This document shows positions 22,844 to 33,975 of a DNA stretch of 64,000 nucleotides, in pieces. The notes beneath the pieces were generated by a model. That model saw only the letters and a list, made by a program, of their open reading frames with translations, had not been told where the DNA came from and did not search any database. This DNA is from Daphnia pulex (lineage: Eukaryota; Arthropoda; Branchiopoda; Diplostraca; Daphniidae), in the NCBI RefSeq assembly GCF_021134715.1, contig NC_060023.1, positions 1,116,001 through 1,180,000 of the forward strand, read 5' to 3'. How positions within the stretch are numbered: the stretch's first letter is position 1; every line of letters starts with the position of its first letter. The position numbers and the translations under genes are program-made.

Positions 22844-23757
22844 ATTGTTTGATGTTTTAATTATTATTATTTTCGCAGCCAATTGGAATGATATCACCAA
22901 AGTTTTACAAAATTTCATTTTTTTATCCTAAAAAATTATTATTATTTTTTGAGCTATTAAAGAATTATTTTACGACGGAAAAAAAAAATTATTATTACAT
23001 CGAATTTGACTTCTCTTTCTCCTAGCTTTCGCAGTGCGATAATAAAAAAATATTCAACAAAAGACATGCGCATTCTACACAATCTTTTTTGGGCTCTTGA
23101 TGAATCGGTGTTGATTCTTTTAACAAACAAAAATCATGTTAAATTTGATACTACTGGTCTTTCTGGTTGGTCAACTGTCGACAGCCTTCCCATCGAATTA
23201 CAGTCACTTATTTTATTTTTGTTTTTTAATTCAGCCCGAGTTCAACAATCTTCGGACGACCTTATAGGGACAGCAGTCAAATGCGCATACCTTTAGAATT
23301 ATTCCAATACATCCAAATGTATTGAAAGCTCCGATAGATAAAGGACAGGTTTTTTTTCCGGTCATCTGCCATCTGTATTTCTAGACACTCGTGTATTATT
23401 TTCGGTCGTGCAGTTTGCGTGAATGAAAAAGCTGAAAATCACCAGCCGAACGCCCTTCACCTACATGATAAAAATCCATTCCACTTTTCCTAATAGCTCT
23501 CTAGCGAACTACAGCCTAGCTAGATTTATTAAGTTTGATTTTTGGCTTCTGCGCCAATTAAAAATTGAATTAAAATTTTCACGCCAGGTATTTGATTGAT
23601 GCGCTAACTTATTAATTAAAAATAATGTCAAGCGACCAGAATAGGACACAGGCGGAGGTGGAACTGGAACTGAACAATTGACAATCAAAAAAAGCTACTT
23701 ATTTGTTATCTACTTCAACTGTTGCGACATCTTGAAACGAGTGTTAATGAAAACTGA
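22844..23757. other. Spacer between array copies B and C
   Basis: About 0.9 kb, AT-rich just after copy B. An open frame at 23006-23296 has no supporting features. Confidence 0.45.
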
Positions 23758-23764
23758 TATAAAG
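23758..23764 (+). promoter_or_regulatory. TATA box, Thr-rich array copy C
   Basis: TATAAAG lies 99 bases before the ATG at 23857, the same spacing as in copies A and B. Confidence 0.6.
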
Positions 23765-23856
23765 CACGGCAAACAATCAACTCGGCTGACACATTTCGTG
23801 CGGCTCTTTCACGCTCCGCATCTCCCCCAGAATAATTCCACACCGGAAACGACATC

Positions 23857-24634
23857 ATGAGAACGGCGGAGAAGATGGTCCGCTTGGTTTCAACTCTGCT
23901 GTTGTGGCTGGCCATTTCAACCGTCAGCCATGGCCACCGCCGCAAATACGTAAGTCTCTCTCCAATTGCATTTGAACGAAACCCCCTAAACTTGAAATTA
24001 AAACGTTTGGCTTATAATACAGACGACCATTACAATGACTTTAGTGTCCACATTGACGACGACTACGACCAAAGCGACCAACTCCGTCTGCGCCTCCGTG
24101 TCCAGCACCGATTCGTCCGTGCCGGTGACGGCCTGTCGCCGGCGTCGGCAGCACTGGATCGACATTCCGCTTTACATAGCGCTGGATGAGGATGTCGACG
24201 ACCAACTGTCTCAATTTTTCATCCATCCGACCGCCCCTTTACAGTAAATTTGCATCACAATTTTACATTTTCCTTCCGCATTACTTTGAATTTGAATTAA
24301 TTTAATCGACAGGGTGGAACCCACCGCAGAGCCGTGGGGGTGGTTCAAGACCGATGACGAATTAGATTCCATCCAAATTGATAATCCGCCAGTTAATCCT
24401 TCCCATTCCATCGAGCCTTCTTGGTTCTATTCGGATGAGGACGAATTCGAGCCGCAGATTATCGGAAGATTGGCCGGCCGTTTGGGGTACCGGAGACGGC
24501 GCCGGAAGACCGTCATCGTCACCTCGACCAAAATGACGACATCCACCAAGACGGAGACGACTTACACGTCCACCAAAACGTTCGCCATCTCGGGTTGCAC
24601 GCCCAGTTCATTACCCTACAACTACTGCTCGTGA
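23857..24634 (+). CDS. Thr-rich tetracysteine secreted protein, copy C
   Basis: Three exons: 23857-23949, 24023-24243 and 24313-24634; 211 residues. Exon 1 gives a signal peptide (VRLVSTLLLWLAISTVSHG). Exon 2 has TLTTTTTKAT, a Val-Cys, then ACRRRRQHW with four arginines in a row, and ends FIHPTAPLQ. Exon 3 starts VEPTAEPWGWF, has an Asp/Glu-rich middle, an Arg-rich patch (YRRRRRK), a TSTKTETTYTSTKT tract and ends ISGCTPSSLPYNYCS. This C-terminus differs from those of copies A and B but keeps both cysteines and the proline pattern. Confidence 0.82.
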
Positions 24635-25184
24635 AAAGTTCAAAATCAACTTTGAAATATTTATTATTCGTCTTAATAAATTGAATAACCAAAGAGGAAA
24701 AAAGGCCTATCTATACTGTAATCGGAGATGATACTATTCAATTGCAGGCGTGTTTCTTTCCTAGTGTTATCTAAATGTTTCCCGTTGACGATTATAAGAT
24801 AAGACAATTTGAATAAGCGACAGAAGGAAATAACTTGAACTGAATCGGCTCTAATCTAATACGGTACACATCTTTTGTTGCCGCCAGTTTGATATGTATT
24901 TGTTTGTGTACTTTGACACTGACATATCCGTATATACTGTAACGTTATGTTTAGTCTTGCAGGTTGACTGTCACAGTAGCTTTTAGAAATCATTAAATAA
25001 CTTTGCATCGCAAGTCAAAGCGGCGAAAAGAAAAGCCAAAACCAAAAAAGGAAACCAGTTTCTAGGATGGAAAAACCCTATTTGAATTATAATGACTGGA
25101 GCTCATTGATGCAAATTTGTTCGCATCAATTGTCGACGACGAATCAGGTTTCAAGCGAACAAATCTCAGTTATTCTATGGCAGC
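24635..25184. other. Spacer after array copy C
   Basis: No exon seen. The plus-strand frame opening at 25067 runs on into the orphan first-exon remnant listed next. Confidence 0.45.
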
Positions 25185-25324
25185 TATATAAACTCAAAGG
25201 AGAGGACCACAAACGAGACAAATTGATTCACAAGGTGCAAGCGATCAGGTCGACACACAATTTGTTGCGTTTCTATTTAAAACTAACAGCGCTCTCCATC
25301 ACCACCACCAATGGCCAACGATTG
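25185..25324 (+). pseudogene. Orphan promoter and first-exon remnant of the Thr-rich array
   Basis: A TATATAAA at 25185-25192 is followed about 110 bases later by a frame ending TTNGQRLT and an immediate GT donor (25325). Copy B exon 1 ends LNGQRIT then GT, and copies A and F end in similar NGR/NGQ sequences. No ATG lies between the TATA box and this end in the right frame, and no matching exon 2 or exon 3 follows before 27.2 kb. I read it as the stub of a seventh copy. The match is short, so chance is not excluded. Confidence 0.35.
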
Positions 25325-27169
25325 ACGGTAATGATAACTTTCACGATTATACAGTTAACGTAGTTTCCGGTGTTGGTGACGGTGTGTGTCCCTCTTGGTC
25401 GAAAAAATTTAGAGAGTTGCACTTAAAGTTCAAATATTTTGGAATTGGATTATTTACACCCACAGACAAAGTTGTGAGATACAATCCCGGACCTGTGATC
25501 TGAAGTCGTTCTACAAACGAGTTATATTTAATGAGCCCTTACTGAGACAAACAAAAACGGCAAGAGAAAACAGTTCCAGTCAATGGAATAGCTCAGGAAT
25601 AATCGTATTCCTTACTATCTGTAACGATTTAAAACCAAAGCCATCACCAAACAGCCAAAAAGAGAAGAAAAGAAAAACATTTTTCCTACCTTTAAGCCTG
25701 GGAAATGCAGCCAGGCATCCACAGTTGCTCCATCCGCTGAAGGAGTTGAATTACAGCAGACAGGATAGGGTAAAAAGGGTGTCCTCGTGAATACACCCAC
25801 ACTCACATGGGTGTACACGAGGACATTTACAGAAAGGGAAAGAAGAGCTCGTAACTCGACGACCGGCATCGGTAGTTTCTCCAATCCAAACGGGATGCTG
25901 TTTATCTAAATCAAAGTTAAAAATGGTTATTACAAAACTTTCGCAGAAACAACAAGGAAGGAAAGATTGAATATGAGACGGTGGGTAAACCCTAACTTTT
26001 AAAAAACAGATATTTAAGGTTTTCACGTAATGACTTCACGTGTACAAGTCATGCATCTTTAAAATGTCTAGCAGTTCACAGGAATAAAAGTAACGAAAAT
26101 TCTTACCCAGACGTTGACACTGAGATTATTGCTGGTGACTCGTGAGACAGACAGACTGATGTCATACCGGCACATGATGGCTGGCTCAGTCTTCAAATCT
26201 GCACAAAGAAAAACAAGGTTAGTACATAGTGCAAACAAACTGCCATGCATCAACAGGAAGCATGTAACATTATAAATGCTAGTCAGGAACAATACATTTC
26301 ACAAATTTTTAACAGGTTTCTTCTTCTACTTAAACTCCCATAATCATTCTCTTGATAATCTTAGTTTTATTTACCTACAAAACAGCATACAAATACCATG
26401 CGAACACGAGTTACACGACGACACAAATTTTGTGATTGTTGTGCAAGCAGACGACACTAATATTCTAATTAGCTTCTTCTTTTAAAAAATATCGATAGAA
26501 ATGATTAAAAATCGACCTGTGAATGAAGTGTTGGGAGACAAGAATTGTGCGAATATTACAAAATGAATAAATTTGTTTCATTTTCCAGATTCGTGTTACG
26601 TGTGGCTACTGGTGTAAAAACACGTTGAGAAGCTGAGCTAATGAACAGGTTTCCTCACACAAATGTATTGCGGTTGGACTCTACAGAACTGGAAGAAAAG
26701 CGAAGAAAAGACGACACAAACGAAAGCTAATTTGTCTATTTTACAAGTTATATCACTAGCTAAACTAACCAGCGATGTCTGTCAAAGATTTTTAAAACTC
26801 GGCAAATAAACTGGAAACTGGAATGACGAATATCATTTTGTCAATTTCTCGACCTCAACACATCTCGAGAAAGGCGATCTCGCAGCTCTTGATTTTTGAC
26901 ATGGCGTTTAACCAGCTCATCTCCGATGGACGGCTGTTGTTATTATACTGTCGATCTGCATATAATTTAACTATTTTATTATCGAATCATCTTTACGAAG
27001 TGACGGTTCAGCATCGAGATGGACAGGGGCAATAAACTCGTTTAACTGTGCGGGCCAACAAGAATTTCCTACCGATAACTTTATAGAAAATGCTGCCAGA
27101 AAAGCTGGTTTAAAGATTCAAATCGAACCTATATGTTGTAGCCTATAGGGTTCGGTTCCCGATGGAAGC
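25325..27169. other. Spacer with a possible minus-strand exon pair
   Basis: On the minus strand, 26107-26198 (acceptor tgcag|, donor |gtaaga) joins in frame to 25751-25897, reading LKTEPAIMCRYDISLSV... then HPVWIGETTDAG... and a cysteine-rich end (CKCPRVHPCECGCIHED) before a stop. No start exon was found. The cysteine-rich end contains a hairpin repeated at 58.7 kb. Possibly a gene remnant; otherwise nothing seen. Confidence 0.3.
25781..25824. repeat. Imperfect hairpin, copy 1 (partner at 58684)
   Basis: Arms 25781-25799 and 25808-25824 pair as gtcctcgtg and acaccca with tgggtgt and cacgaggac, with a small bulge and an 8-base loop. A homologous hairpin lies at 58684-58727. Confidence 0.55.
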
Positions 27170-27176
27170 TATAAAA
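27170..27176 (+). promoter_or_regulatory. TATA box of truncated array copy D
   Basis: TATAAAA sits only about 30 bases before sequence homologous to the end of exon 2 of the array, so the promoter survives while exon 1 and most of exon 2 are gone. Confidence 0.6.
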
Positions 27177-27207
27177 GACCGGGAGAGTCCAGCACACCGA
27201 ACAGATC

Positions 27208-27660
27208 AACGACGACCAGTACATCTCCCAGTTCTTTATACGACCGACCCACAGCATTTTACCGTAAGACGCGCTAATTTGACTATTACTTTCCGTTTAA
27301 TCCAATTGACTATTATTTAATCTTTCCCTTCGGTATAGGGTCGAACCGACGGTAGTCCCTGGTCCAGCGTTCAAGGACGATGAAGATTATTCGTCGCCAT
27401 TCGATGTTGTTTCGTCTCAGTACGTGAATGATGAGCCGTCCGCGTTCAAAACGACGGGCGATTATTATTTCCAACCGCGAATTTATTTCGCCGAGCTGGC
27501 CAACTTCTTTGCCAATTTGTTCCGAACTACTTTGATTGAATTTGTCACCAGAACAATTAAGACGAGAACGGTGACTAGAACGTCGACCGAAACGACCACC
27601 AATTCGTTTTTCCTGTCCGGTTGCACTCCGAGTCCTTTTCCTTTTCTTATTTGCAAGTGA
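27208..27660 (+). pseudogene. 5'-truncated copy D of the Thr-rich array
   Basis: The end of exon 2 is at 27208-27263 (reads NDDQYISQFFIRPTHSILP, compare DDQLSQFFIHPTAPLQ in copy C), followed by a normal phase-2 intron and a full exon 3 at 27339-27660. Exon 3 is open, starts VEPTVVP, has TRTIKTRTVTRTSTETTTN and ends LSGCTPSPFPFLICK. Signal peptide, first Thr tract and the CRRRR block are missing. An ATG at 27424 inside exon 3 could start a short protein without a signal peptide. A deletion between promoter and exon 2 explains the structure. The coding frame of exon 3 is undamaged, so the loss may be recent or a trans-spliced or alternative exon may exist; I favour a pseudogene. Confidence 0.65.
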
Positions 27661-28785
27661 AATTCCCAGTTGGCCAGTCAGTGAAAAATTCTAATGCAAC
27701 TCTATTTATATAGTTCTTTTTTAATACTAAATATTGACAGAAATTTTTAAAATTATCTTGAAATAAAATGTGTAGATATTTTGTTTTACCAAATAATTTA
27801 TTAAACGTAATTGATCCGTTGAATAAGTGGCTTGAACATTTAGTCTCGTTAACTGTGACGACCAAATACATAATATCTTCGATCCAATATCATTTTTATT
27901 GAGATATAAGAAAACACCAATATTTGATTCAAACAAAAAACCATTAACCTGAAATGAAATAGCGAACCGAAACCGGTTGTGTTCTTATATGAAACAAACG
28001 AGCTATTTCACAATTAAGAATCTCATCGCGATAGTCGAGCAAATATACGAATGGCGAAAAAGGCAATTTACCCCGGAGTAGGGACACAAGCTCTTTTGCC
28101 AAGAAACGACCAGCTATGGTGCTAATATATTCACTGTTATATAGTCAAACTCATTTCAAAATGAATCTTATATTTACATTCTCTTCGAAATTCAGAACCT
28201 TGAATAACAACCACCGGTGATGGGCTATACGTGACGGTCAACACGTATACAAGGATATTCATACTATACTTGATTCCACCCTCGGATAATACACAGGTGT
28301 GCTCCAATAATTTGAAAAAGACTCTAACCGGTCTTCATTATACTGAATAGCTAATGGGGTGTATGCCAAATTAAAAACTGCGTACAACAACACACGATGA
28401 TGTAAACTTGAAAGGAGTGAACAGATTTGGTGTTATTTAGACCACGCTTTCTTGTTGCTTTCCCCCGCCGATAAGTGTCGCACACCACTGTTTTTGTTAG
28501 CCAGGTTAATTATAATGTATAACAGGAGAGCTTCTGATGACTTCTGTGTGGCGGGCGTGGGGTACGTGGCATCCAAAAATGTAGGGCGATTAAAGCTCTC
28601 CGAAGCGCACAATGCGACACGAAAAAAATGAATAATAATATCATTGTATAGACGGTAGACCAATGGAAGAAGAACATCATTAAATATTTATAACCAGTAT
28701 CTGCTTGCGAAATATGATTGAAAGAAAAGCAGGTTTTCTAGGTTATTATAGATTCATTGCGCGATATGTACGCATGCATAACACC
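27661..28785. other. Spacer between array copies D and E
   Basis: About 1.1 kb. Frames on the minus strand at 27647-27936 and 28433-28663 are unsupported. Nothing recognised. Confidence 0.45.
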
Positions 28786-28792
28786 TATAAAA
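28786..28792 (+). promoter_or_regulatory. TATA box, Thr-rich array copy E
   Basis: TATAAAA lies 89 bases before the ATG at 28875. Confidence 0.7.
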
Positions 28793-28874
28793 CCTAGGTG
28801 AAACATTACCCCTTACCAGATTGTTTCCAGCCTTTGCGACGTAAAGAATAACTTGTGACAAACGTTATAGAAAA

Positions 28875-29664
28875 ATGAAATACGGAATTACCATTGTTTG
28901 TTGTCTCTTGATGGCCATGTCCGCAAATGGACACAGACATACGGTATGATGGAAATCCTGTGTTTCTATTTTGCCAGTGCTCTATGTCGATTTAATATTG
29001 CATTTCGTGATTAAGTCTAATTATTTTTGTGATGTTGTCTTGTTGGTGGAATTATAGAAATTTAGTATTCGGACCGAAATGACGACGATCACCAGGACGG
29101 TGCTGACGACCACGGTGTGCGTTATTTTGGCCGAAGATCCCATGTCCGTCTGTCGTAGGCGTCGCCAGTTATGGATGGAACAAGAGCCTGAATTTTTTTG
29201 GATACCGGAAGAGCAATTCTTCATCCAGCCAACCCATATTTTCCAGTATAAGATCTAATCATTCCTGCTGAATTGTGTAGAAATTCGTTTCCGTATCATT
29301 TTTTAACACCGTTCATGTTTTAAGGGTGGAGCCGACGGAACTTCCGTCGCCATGGTTCAGAGACGACGACGATCAGCAACATTTCCCGTTTGATGCCAAT
29401 GTCCGCTTCAATATGGCTCATCACGACATTCAGCCTTCGCTGCTGACTTCTATGAGCGAACACCAAAGGAAAATTCCGTTCAAATCGTCCAACAACCGAA
29501 TCAAAAATCCTTTCAACCCAAACGGCAAACACGGATACAAGAAAAGTAGAGTTACAGTCACCTTTACCAAACCGACGACCGAGATTGAAATGACGACCAA
29601 AACCCACAGCCTAGGCGTTTCCGGTTGCACGATATCACCGTTTCCTTACGACGTTTGTGTCTGA
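28875..29664 (+). CDS. Thr-rich tetracysteine secreted protein, copy E
   Basis: Three exons: 28875-28943, 29058-29245 and 29325-29664; 198 residues. Signal peptide MKYGITIVCCLLMAMSANG. Exon 2 reads RTEMTTITRTVLTTTVC, then VCRRRRQLW, and ends FIQPTHIFQ. Exon 3 starts VEPTELPSPWFRDDD, has a middle rich in Asn, His and Lys, a TFTKPTTEIEMTTKTHS tract and ends VSGCTISPFPYDVCV. It is closest to copy F: both have the FRDD/FRDA start, KPTTE tract and FPYDVC end. Confidence 0.82.
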
Positions 29665-30327
29665 GCAAATGCGATTTTATCTCTCTCTTTAATTGGCCAG
29701 CAAGTCCTGTTAATTGGATGTCCAGAATTCTTCCATAGATAACTAGTAGGCCTAACTACATTTATTTTGCAAATTTCACCGTTAAAGTTTTTATTATTTG
29801 TCCTAAATTTATTATTATCGTTATGTAATTTCTGTTATTCGGAATAATAATATATTTTTTTTTAAATGAGGAATAAAATTTGATCTTATTCACTCCCGAA
29901 AATCGTGCATGGCAACACTGCTGACCAAATAACGCAAAATAACAAAATAAAAAGTCAAATGAAATTTCTATAATCAAAAAGTTTGGAGCAGAACCAGAAC
30001 ACATTCACCAGACCAGACATGGCAATTGCTCTGGTTTTCATGTCCAGCGGGGAGTGATGGATGCGCGACTTTGCGTGATTGTATCGCCCAGCAAGTATAG
30101 ATGCGCAATGTGAATACTTGATCAGGCTGCCTATATATCCATATTCTATGACACATATATACTCGCGCTTATATGCTAAATACCGGTCCCATTATTATAA
30201 CCTGCTTGCGAACTCACTTCTAGTAGGCTACCTCCCAAAAAAGACTTGCAAGTTGTTGCAACTGCGATATATAGCCAGAAGGAGCTTTGATACATGAAGT
30301 AGTACATATATAAGCACCGTGAGATGT
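29665..30327. other. Spacer between array copies E and F
   Basis: About 0.66 kb with no exon recognised. Confidence 0.5.
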
Positions 30328-30334
30328 TATAAAA
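30328..30334 (+). promoter_or_regulatory. TATA box, Thr-rich array copy F
   Basis: TATAAAA lies 89 bases before the ATG at 30417, the same distance as in copy E. Confidence 0.7.
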
Positions 30335-30416
30335 CTCGATCGGGAAGAGCAGAATTTTGGCAGATCGACTAGAACCTTTGTGGTTGGAAGATTGCAAGTT
30401 GAGCTTTTATTCACAA

Positions 30417-31171
30417 ATGCTGGATTACAATATCACGATGCTGGCCTTCATTTTGCTGGCTTTGGCGCTCTGTACAAACGGACAACTTTACACGGTAAAA
30501 TTTGTGCAAATCTGTTTCCGGTTGACCGTTTTGCTATTTTATAATTGCTGTTCATTTGGTAAAATTGCAGAAGTACAGCGTGAAAACCGAAATGTCAACT
30601 TTTACAAAGACAATACTGACGAGCACGGTTTGTGCCAGTTTAGAAGTTAATCCCATGCCCGTCTGTCGTAGGCGTATGCATGCATGGATCGAAGAGCCAA
30701 TAATGCGTTGGTCGCCGGATGGACAACAATTCATCCAACCAACCAACGTTTTCCAGTAAAGCTATTATATTTCTTACCGTTAAATTTGGAATTCATTTCT
30801 TCATTTTTCTACCGTTAATTTATTGTTTATGTAGGGTGGAGCCGACTGCTGCTGCTGTTCCATGGTTCAGGGACGCCCAAAATTCCGGATTTGCTGATGA
30901 GAATTATTTGTACTACTGGAATTTAGCCAACGCCGTTCAACCTTCGTTGCTGATGCCTGTAAGCGATTTGTATAGGCAAATTCCATTTGAATCGGTGCTG
31001 ATGGCCAACGGAGCCGAGGAAAATTTAGCGCAAAACCGACAAATGAAAACTACAATTGTTTTAACTTACACAAAACCGACTACGGAGCTGGAGACAACCA
31101 CTAAAACGCAAACGATTAAAATATCCGGCTGCACGCCAGTTCCGTTTCCTTATGATGTCTGCCTCCCCTAA
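30417..31171 (+). CDS. Thr-rich tetracysteine secreted protein, copy F
   Basis: Three exons: 30417-30494, 30571-30755 and 30835-31171; 199 residues. Signal peptide MLAFILLALALCTNG after a short lead. Exon 2 reads KTEMSTFTKTILTSTVC, then VCRRRMHAW (the basic run is RRR-M here, the weakest in the array), and ends FIQPTNVFQ. Exon 3 starts VEPTAAAVPWFRDA, has the TYTKPTTELETTTKTQT tract and ends ISGCTPVPFPYDVCLP. The upstream open frame reaches back to 30357 but contains no earlier ATG with a signal peptide. Confidence 0.82.
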
Positions 31172-32982
31172 TTATAATAGAAAATGAAATCTGGTCCGGC
31201 TATAATTTCCTTTTTATTAACTTGCTATAACAAATTCTAATTGATGTAATATCTCGACAAGTTAAACAATTCATATTGTTGAATTTTCAAAATAGTGTAA
31301 AGTGCTTAACGTTCATTTCGTTACATAATATTTAATTAGAGTTGGATCAAATTCTATAAAAATTGGATTGGACTCTATATGAATAATTTAGAGGAATAAT
31401 CAAACCAGAACGTTTTCTCTGTACTGATTTGGCTATACTGTCCTCTTGGCGTTTTTATTAGATCGTTCACCTCTGTATTCCATGTGTGTTATCAATTCAT
31501 TTGATCAGTATATAAAATTTAAAAGATGTGCCACGTCGAGATGACCCGAGCAATGGCAGCTGCTTTTTTTAATTTCACTGAGAACCAGTTTGGATGTCCA
31601 AATTGAAAATTAGGAACAACTATACCAGTAAAAAAAAATTATACAAAGCGAATGCATTAAAAAAATGGTCACGTAAGTAATAAAACCGGTCAAAAAACTC
31701 CCGAGACACAAACACAAATTTTATTCGACCATCACAGTCAGAATTGCTGTCTTCCCTGTGCTATTGGTTAGAGCAGCACTCGTCCAACAAGTTCATTTTT
31801 TATTTGATTCAGTTGATGTTTCCTCTATAGCCATTGTAAATATTTAACAGGCGACTACCTTTGCACGTAACAAGTTTAGTTTTTAAGAGCAGATGGGCCG
31901 ATCCATTTAAATGGTGACTGTATAACTGTTTTACTATATTGCATTACAGTATTTCTATAACCTTACAAAGAAAGACATGAAAGGCGATGGTTTCAAAGAT
32001 ATAATATAACCAGTCCAGCTCATATGAATTCGTGTACAGCCACTTGGTATACTCCTTATTATGGATGTGTTGCAATCATACCCAGGCTGATGAGCAGCGA
32101 CATTTCTTTCATTTCAATTCGATTGTTATTCGTCGTATATTTTACCGTCGGAACCGCTAGCATTTATTCGAAATCAGTGGAATGGAATCAAACTATTCTG
32201 ATGGACAAATACACAGAAATTCTAATTTGTTGTGAACTTGTGAACGTGATTCAAACAGATCGTTCACCTCTGCTTGTTTGGAAAAGTAACTGACGACACA
32301 TTCGTGTCAAGAATTCTCCTTGTTCACGCAGGTTGCCAGTAAAAACGTAAAAACTTATATCAATTCATTCCATCGGATGGCACTGCACCGCACTGCACAC
32401 AAAGGAGTGACTCAGAGAAAAAAAGAATCGTGACCCGAATGAGAACAGAAATGTTGACTTAAACTTGTTCTGAACGGTCGGCATGAAAATGAGGGGCAGC
32501 ACCAGGGCAGCACCAAACGAATAGAAAACTGAATGAAATAGAAAACAAGTCTGGGAGTCTGGGGCTATCGGTGGTTTCTATTTTTCTCCGGGGGGTCTCT
32601 GATTGCTCACCTGGATAGGCCAGGAGACTCTAAAAGTCTAAAATGTAATTAATGGAACTGATTATTATTATTGATGTTGAATAGGCCACCTTGTAGAGCG
32701 TTGACAGTTACTTTTCAGAATTTCGACACTTGGAAAAAATCTCAAAAACATTTTTAAAAGAAAGAGAAGTGATCCGATTTGACTTGTAGTCACAACGCCG
32801 ACTGACAATCAACTATTACTTCGATTTCGGATTTCCTATTTTTTTAAATTATTGATTAGAATTATTTTTAATTTAATTAATTTAATTAATTATTTTAATT
32901 ATTTTATTTTGATTATATTATTTTAATTTATTTTAACAATATCGGTCGGCCATTTTCTGTTAACTCACAAACTCAAAAGTAG
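31172..32982. other. Intergenic, partly very AT-rich
   Basis: No gene supported in 1.8 kb. Bases 32838-32940 are almost pure A/T (repeated taatttaatt). The open frame at 32024-32293 has no recognisable feature. Confidence 0.5.
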
Positions 32983-33115
32983 GGGTGAGGGTGCGAGAAA
33001 CGATCCATGATGGCCGCCAAAGTTATGGAGGGAAGGGTAAGAAAAGATTCCATGATGGCCGCCAAGACGACAGGAGGAAGGGTGCGAAAACGATCCATGA
33101 TGGCCGCCAATAGGC
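32983..33115 (+). repeat. Three 45-bp tandem units with ATGGC/GCCAT cores
   Basis: The segment catgatggccgccaa recurs at 33006, 33051 and 33096, exactly 45 bases apart, within diverging units that begin gggtgcgag or gggtaag. A further ggccatttt lies at 32947. GCCAT is the core of YY1/Pleiohomeotic sites. The next ATG with a splice donor is at 33385, so the array could be a TATA-less promoter. Function is inference. Confidence 0.7.
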
Positions 33116-33384
33116 GCCAAATCTTTTCAAAGAAAAGAAGACAACAGTTTAGTCTTTGTCGACGTTTGGTGTGAATCGGACGCATTGGTGAAATGTTTAT
33201 GTTCTCTCGTCGTGTTTATAATTTAAAACCCACGTGACGTGAAATTTACTGCTGTGTTTGTATACTTTTGCTTTGATGCAAGTTTTTGGATTCGGCGACT
33301 CAACTTTAATTTCACCAAATTCGTTGTGGAGCAGAAAGTCAACCGGAATGAGACCCAGAGCAGAGCCATTCCAGAGCACCAAAA

Positions 33385-33415
33385 ATGGCAAGTGATGTTG
33401 AATTCAATTCGATTC
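33385..33415 (+). CDS. Candidate first coding exon, gene unknown
   Basis: ATG at 33385 (aaaaATGG context) opens MASDVEFNSI and meets a strong donor, C|GTAAGT, at 33416. A possible next exon starts after ttttcacaag at 33630; in one frame it reads VWYDERNAHEFVPIQVAAV..., in the phase given by this donor CGMTNEMLTSSC... before a stop. I recognise neither. It may be a small gene or a decayed duplicate. Confidence 0.3.
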
Positions 33416-33975
33416 GTAAGTAAAACATTCTAAGTGATTCATGGCCACACAACATATTATGTTTAATTAGATATGTTTAGGTTAAGTTCATTAAGCAGTA
33501 TTTTCATAACTGTTGGTCTGCAATCGTTAACTGTCTTTGGGGCAATTTTGAATGATGATTGGGTATGATAATTTTAAAGTTTATAAGCATACCTTTTTTA
33601 TTTCCATTGTTTTTGTTTTTTCACAAGCGTGTGGTATGACGAACGAAATGCTCACGAGTTCGTGCCGATTCAGGTTGCTGCAGTACAGAGATATGGAAAA
33701 GTGTTGATGGTAGATGGCAGTACTGTGCTTATTTTCTCCTTTTTGAGGTTCTGCTAAACTAAATTCCCTTTATGAGTTTTATTTCAAAGTTGCACTTAGT
33801 TTTCCCAATTTCCCATTGAAAACATTAACGTCCATATTATGAAAAGAAGCGTTCGGTTTATTTTTGTTCAATTTCGAAATGAATCGGTATTGGAAAGATA
33901 ATTCAGGTGTGTACATTGCGACTAATAGCTGACATAGCCATCTCTATAGACATGTTTCAGATCTGTGATGTTGAT

